Shown here: one piece after another, positions 63,102 through 64,000 of the stretch
Position numbering within the stretch: the first letter of the stretch is position 1
How the letters are laid out: the number at the start of each line of letters is the position of its first letter
Assembly: GCF_016495405.1 (NCBI RefSeq)
Contig: NZ_CP044522.1
Coordinates: 558,001 to 622,000 of the forward strand
DNA length: 64,000 nt
Direction: 5' to 3'
Source: Cobetia sp. cqz5-12
GTDB taxonomy: Bacteria; Pseudomonadota; Gammaproteobacteria; Pseudomonadales; Halomonadaceae
Program-made: the position numbers and the translations under genes
The notes under the pieces: generated by a model
Seen by the model: the letters and a program-made list of their open reading frames with translations, nothing else
Database searches by the model: none
What the model was told of the DNA's origin: nothing

Positions 63102-63626
63102 ATGATGATTTCCGATTCGCTGCCGCAGATGTGGCTGATCTATTTTGGCCTGGCAGCGGTAGTGCTGTTTACCGGCTATATGGCGGTGCGAATACTGCCG
63201 CGTTTTCTGCGCTGGATCCTCGTCGGCGGCATCGCCGGCATGATCGCCGTGCCGACCAGTTTTCACGTCACGGCCAGCGTCGCGGAAGATGCCTATACCG
63301 GCCTTGCGCCAGCCATCGTGGCCTTTGCCGTCAGCGTGGTACAGAAGGATGGCGGTGGCATGGCCTCGGCCTTCGGCATGCTGGTACTGGGCATCGGGGC
63401 GGGCGTGGTGCTGGGCCTGGTGATCTGGTGGCTGGGGCGCGGGCGTGAACAGCGTCGTCGCGCCGTCCAGCAGCGCCGTCAGCCTCATGCCCACGAGCAG
63501 GAGGATGAGGAAGTGGGCGAAGGCCACGCCGCTGGCGCCAGCTTGCGTAGCGAGAAACGTGGCACCCCGGCTCGTGCGTCGGCGCGTACCCGCGCAGGCC
63601 GTGACCGTCAGGAACCGTCGCTCTGA
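63102..63626 (+). CDS. Conserved membrane protein, unknown
   Basis: I do not recognise the family. The 174-aa protein has three or four hydrophobic segments: LPQMWLIYFGLAAVVLFTGYMAV, FLRWILVGGIAGMIAVPTSF, GLAPAIVAFAVSVVQ, and AFGMLVLGIGAGVVLGLVIWWLG. A highly basic, probably cytoplasmic tail (REQRRRAVQQRRQ, then Arg/Ala-rich) follows. The start at 63102 has AAGGG close upstream; ATG 63084 with AGGA is an alternative. It is divergent from ptrB. It is followed after 60 bp by another exported-protein gene. Confidence 0.65.
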   Translation: MMISDSLPQMWLIYFGLAAVVLFTGYMAVRILPRFLRWILVGGIAGMIAVPTSFHVTASVAEDAYTGLAPAIVAFAVSVVQKDGGGMASAFGMLVLGIGAGVVLGLVIWWLGRGREQRRRAVQQRRQPHAHEQEDEEVGEGHAAGASLRSEKRGTPARASARTRAGRDRQEPSL

Positions 63627-63686
63627 TCGAGCGTCGTTCGATCAGCGCCAGCTGTGCATTGTCCTAGCGTGGACTAAGGATCTGTC

Positions 63687-64000
63687 ATGCCCCGTGATGT
63701 AGCTGTCACTTCATCTCATGAGCCAGCCTGTTCATCAGGGCTTGCGTCCGGCTCTTCATCCGGCCCTCTATCGAAAGTTGCGGGGGCGCGCTGGTTGGCT
63801 GCTCTGATGCTGGCGGGCATCAGTCTCGCGTCGCCCTCGGCCTTCGCCGAGCAGGCATTGTCAGCGGATAACGCCTCGGCCAGCGAGCCGATGAGTGGGT
63901 CGGTAAGTGGGCCGGTAGATGAGTCGCCAAGCGAGCAGGCTGAGCAGATGCCGTTTGTGGCCCGGGATGTCGCGAGTGACGCGGTCGCCGTGGGTGGCTC
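63687..64000 (+). CDS. Exported protein, 3'-truncated by window end
   Basis: An open frame from ATG 63687, with AAGGA 6 nt upstream, runs without a stop to the window edge (104 codons plus two bases seen). A polar Ser-rich leader of about 36 residues precedes a signal-type segment ARWLAALMLAGISLASPSAFA, likely cleaved before EQA. The mature start is low in complexity (SEPMSGSVSGPVDESPSEQAEQ). The visible part does not reveal the family. Confidence 0.65.
   Translation, partial: MPRDVAVTSSHEPACSSGLASGSSSGPLSKVAGARWLAALMLAGISLASPSAFAEQALSADNASASEPMSGSVSGPVDESPSEQAEQMPFVARDVASDAVAVGG

Overview
The window is gene-dense, about 60-65% GC by eye, and entirely chromosomal in character. Gene families, gene order (gltA divergent from sdhCDAB-sucAB-lpd-sucCD), GC content and codon use point to a marine or halophilic gammaproteobacterium of the Halomonadaceae (Halomonas/Cobetia-like). 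This is inferred from family recognition only. I see no insertion sequence, prophage, integron, CRISPR array or rRNA operon.

Layout. 0.1-7 kb: creA-type lipoprotein, a DOPA-dioxygenase-like protein, a TauE/SafE exporter, an AstE/aspartoacylase-like metallohydrolase, a POT peptide transporter, dusA and a TetR regulator. 7.2-10.1 kb: an AhpD-like protein, then about 930 bp without a protein gene, then a CorA-family transporter. That gap holds two intact copies and one decayed copy of a small-RNA module under Fur-box promoters. 10-17.5 kb: a LysR regulator facing a candidate antisense-strand RNA, an SDR, cydDC and gltX. 17.6-18.3 kb: tRNA-Ala(GGC), tRNA-Glu(UUC) and an AT-rich island with DnaA-box-like 9-mers. 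18.4-33 kb: a 3-hydroxyisobutyrate-dehydrogenase-family gene and a TCA block covering citrate synthase, succinate dehydrogenase, 2-oxoglutarate dehydrogenase (SucB with two lipoyl domains) and succinyl-CoA synthetase. 33-41.5 kb: DUF302 protein, GlpQ, an envelope cluster (flippase-like protein, deacetylase, GT4 glycosyltransferase), a small membrane protein and RNase II. 41.7-49 kb: two NAD(P)-binding proteins, YcjX/YcjF, an MFS transporter and a DUF2927 protein. 49-55 kb: two tandem sodium:solute symporter paralogs and a Tat-exported PhoD phosphatase. 55-64 kb: DUF924 protein, a GlsB-like membrane protein, two catalases, an S9 oligopeptidase and the start of an exported protein cut by the window edge.

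How the parts may fit. The most interesting element is the tandem RNA module at 7.85-8.47 kb. Each intact copy has a near-palindromic Fur-type box, a TTGACG-N17-TAT/TAA promoter, a conserved 19-nt core and an intrinsic terminator. By architecture it resembles the iron-sparing RNAs RyhB and PrrF1/PrrF2, and the sdh block in this window is a classic target class of such RNAs. Short complementarity to the sdh leader and to the sdhB ribosome-binding site is visible but unproven. A second candidate RNA lies divergent from the LysR gene, with a palindrome centred near -66 of its putative start.

All coordinates, motifs and hairpins were read by eye. No database search, folding or covariance calculation was run.
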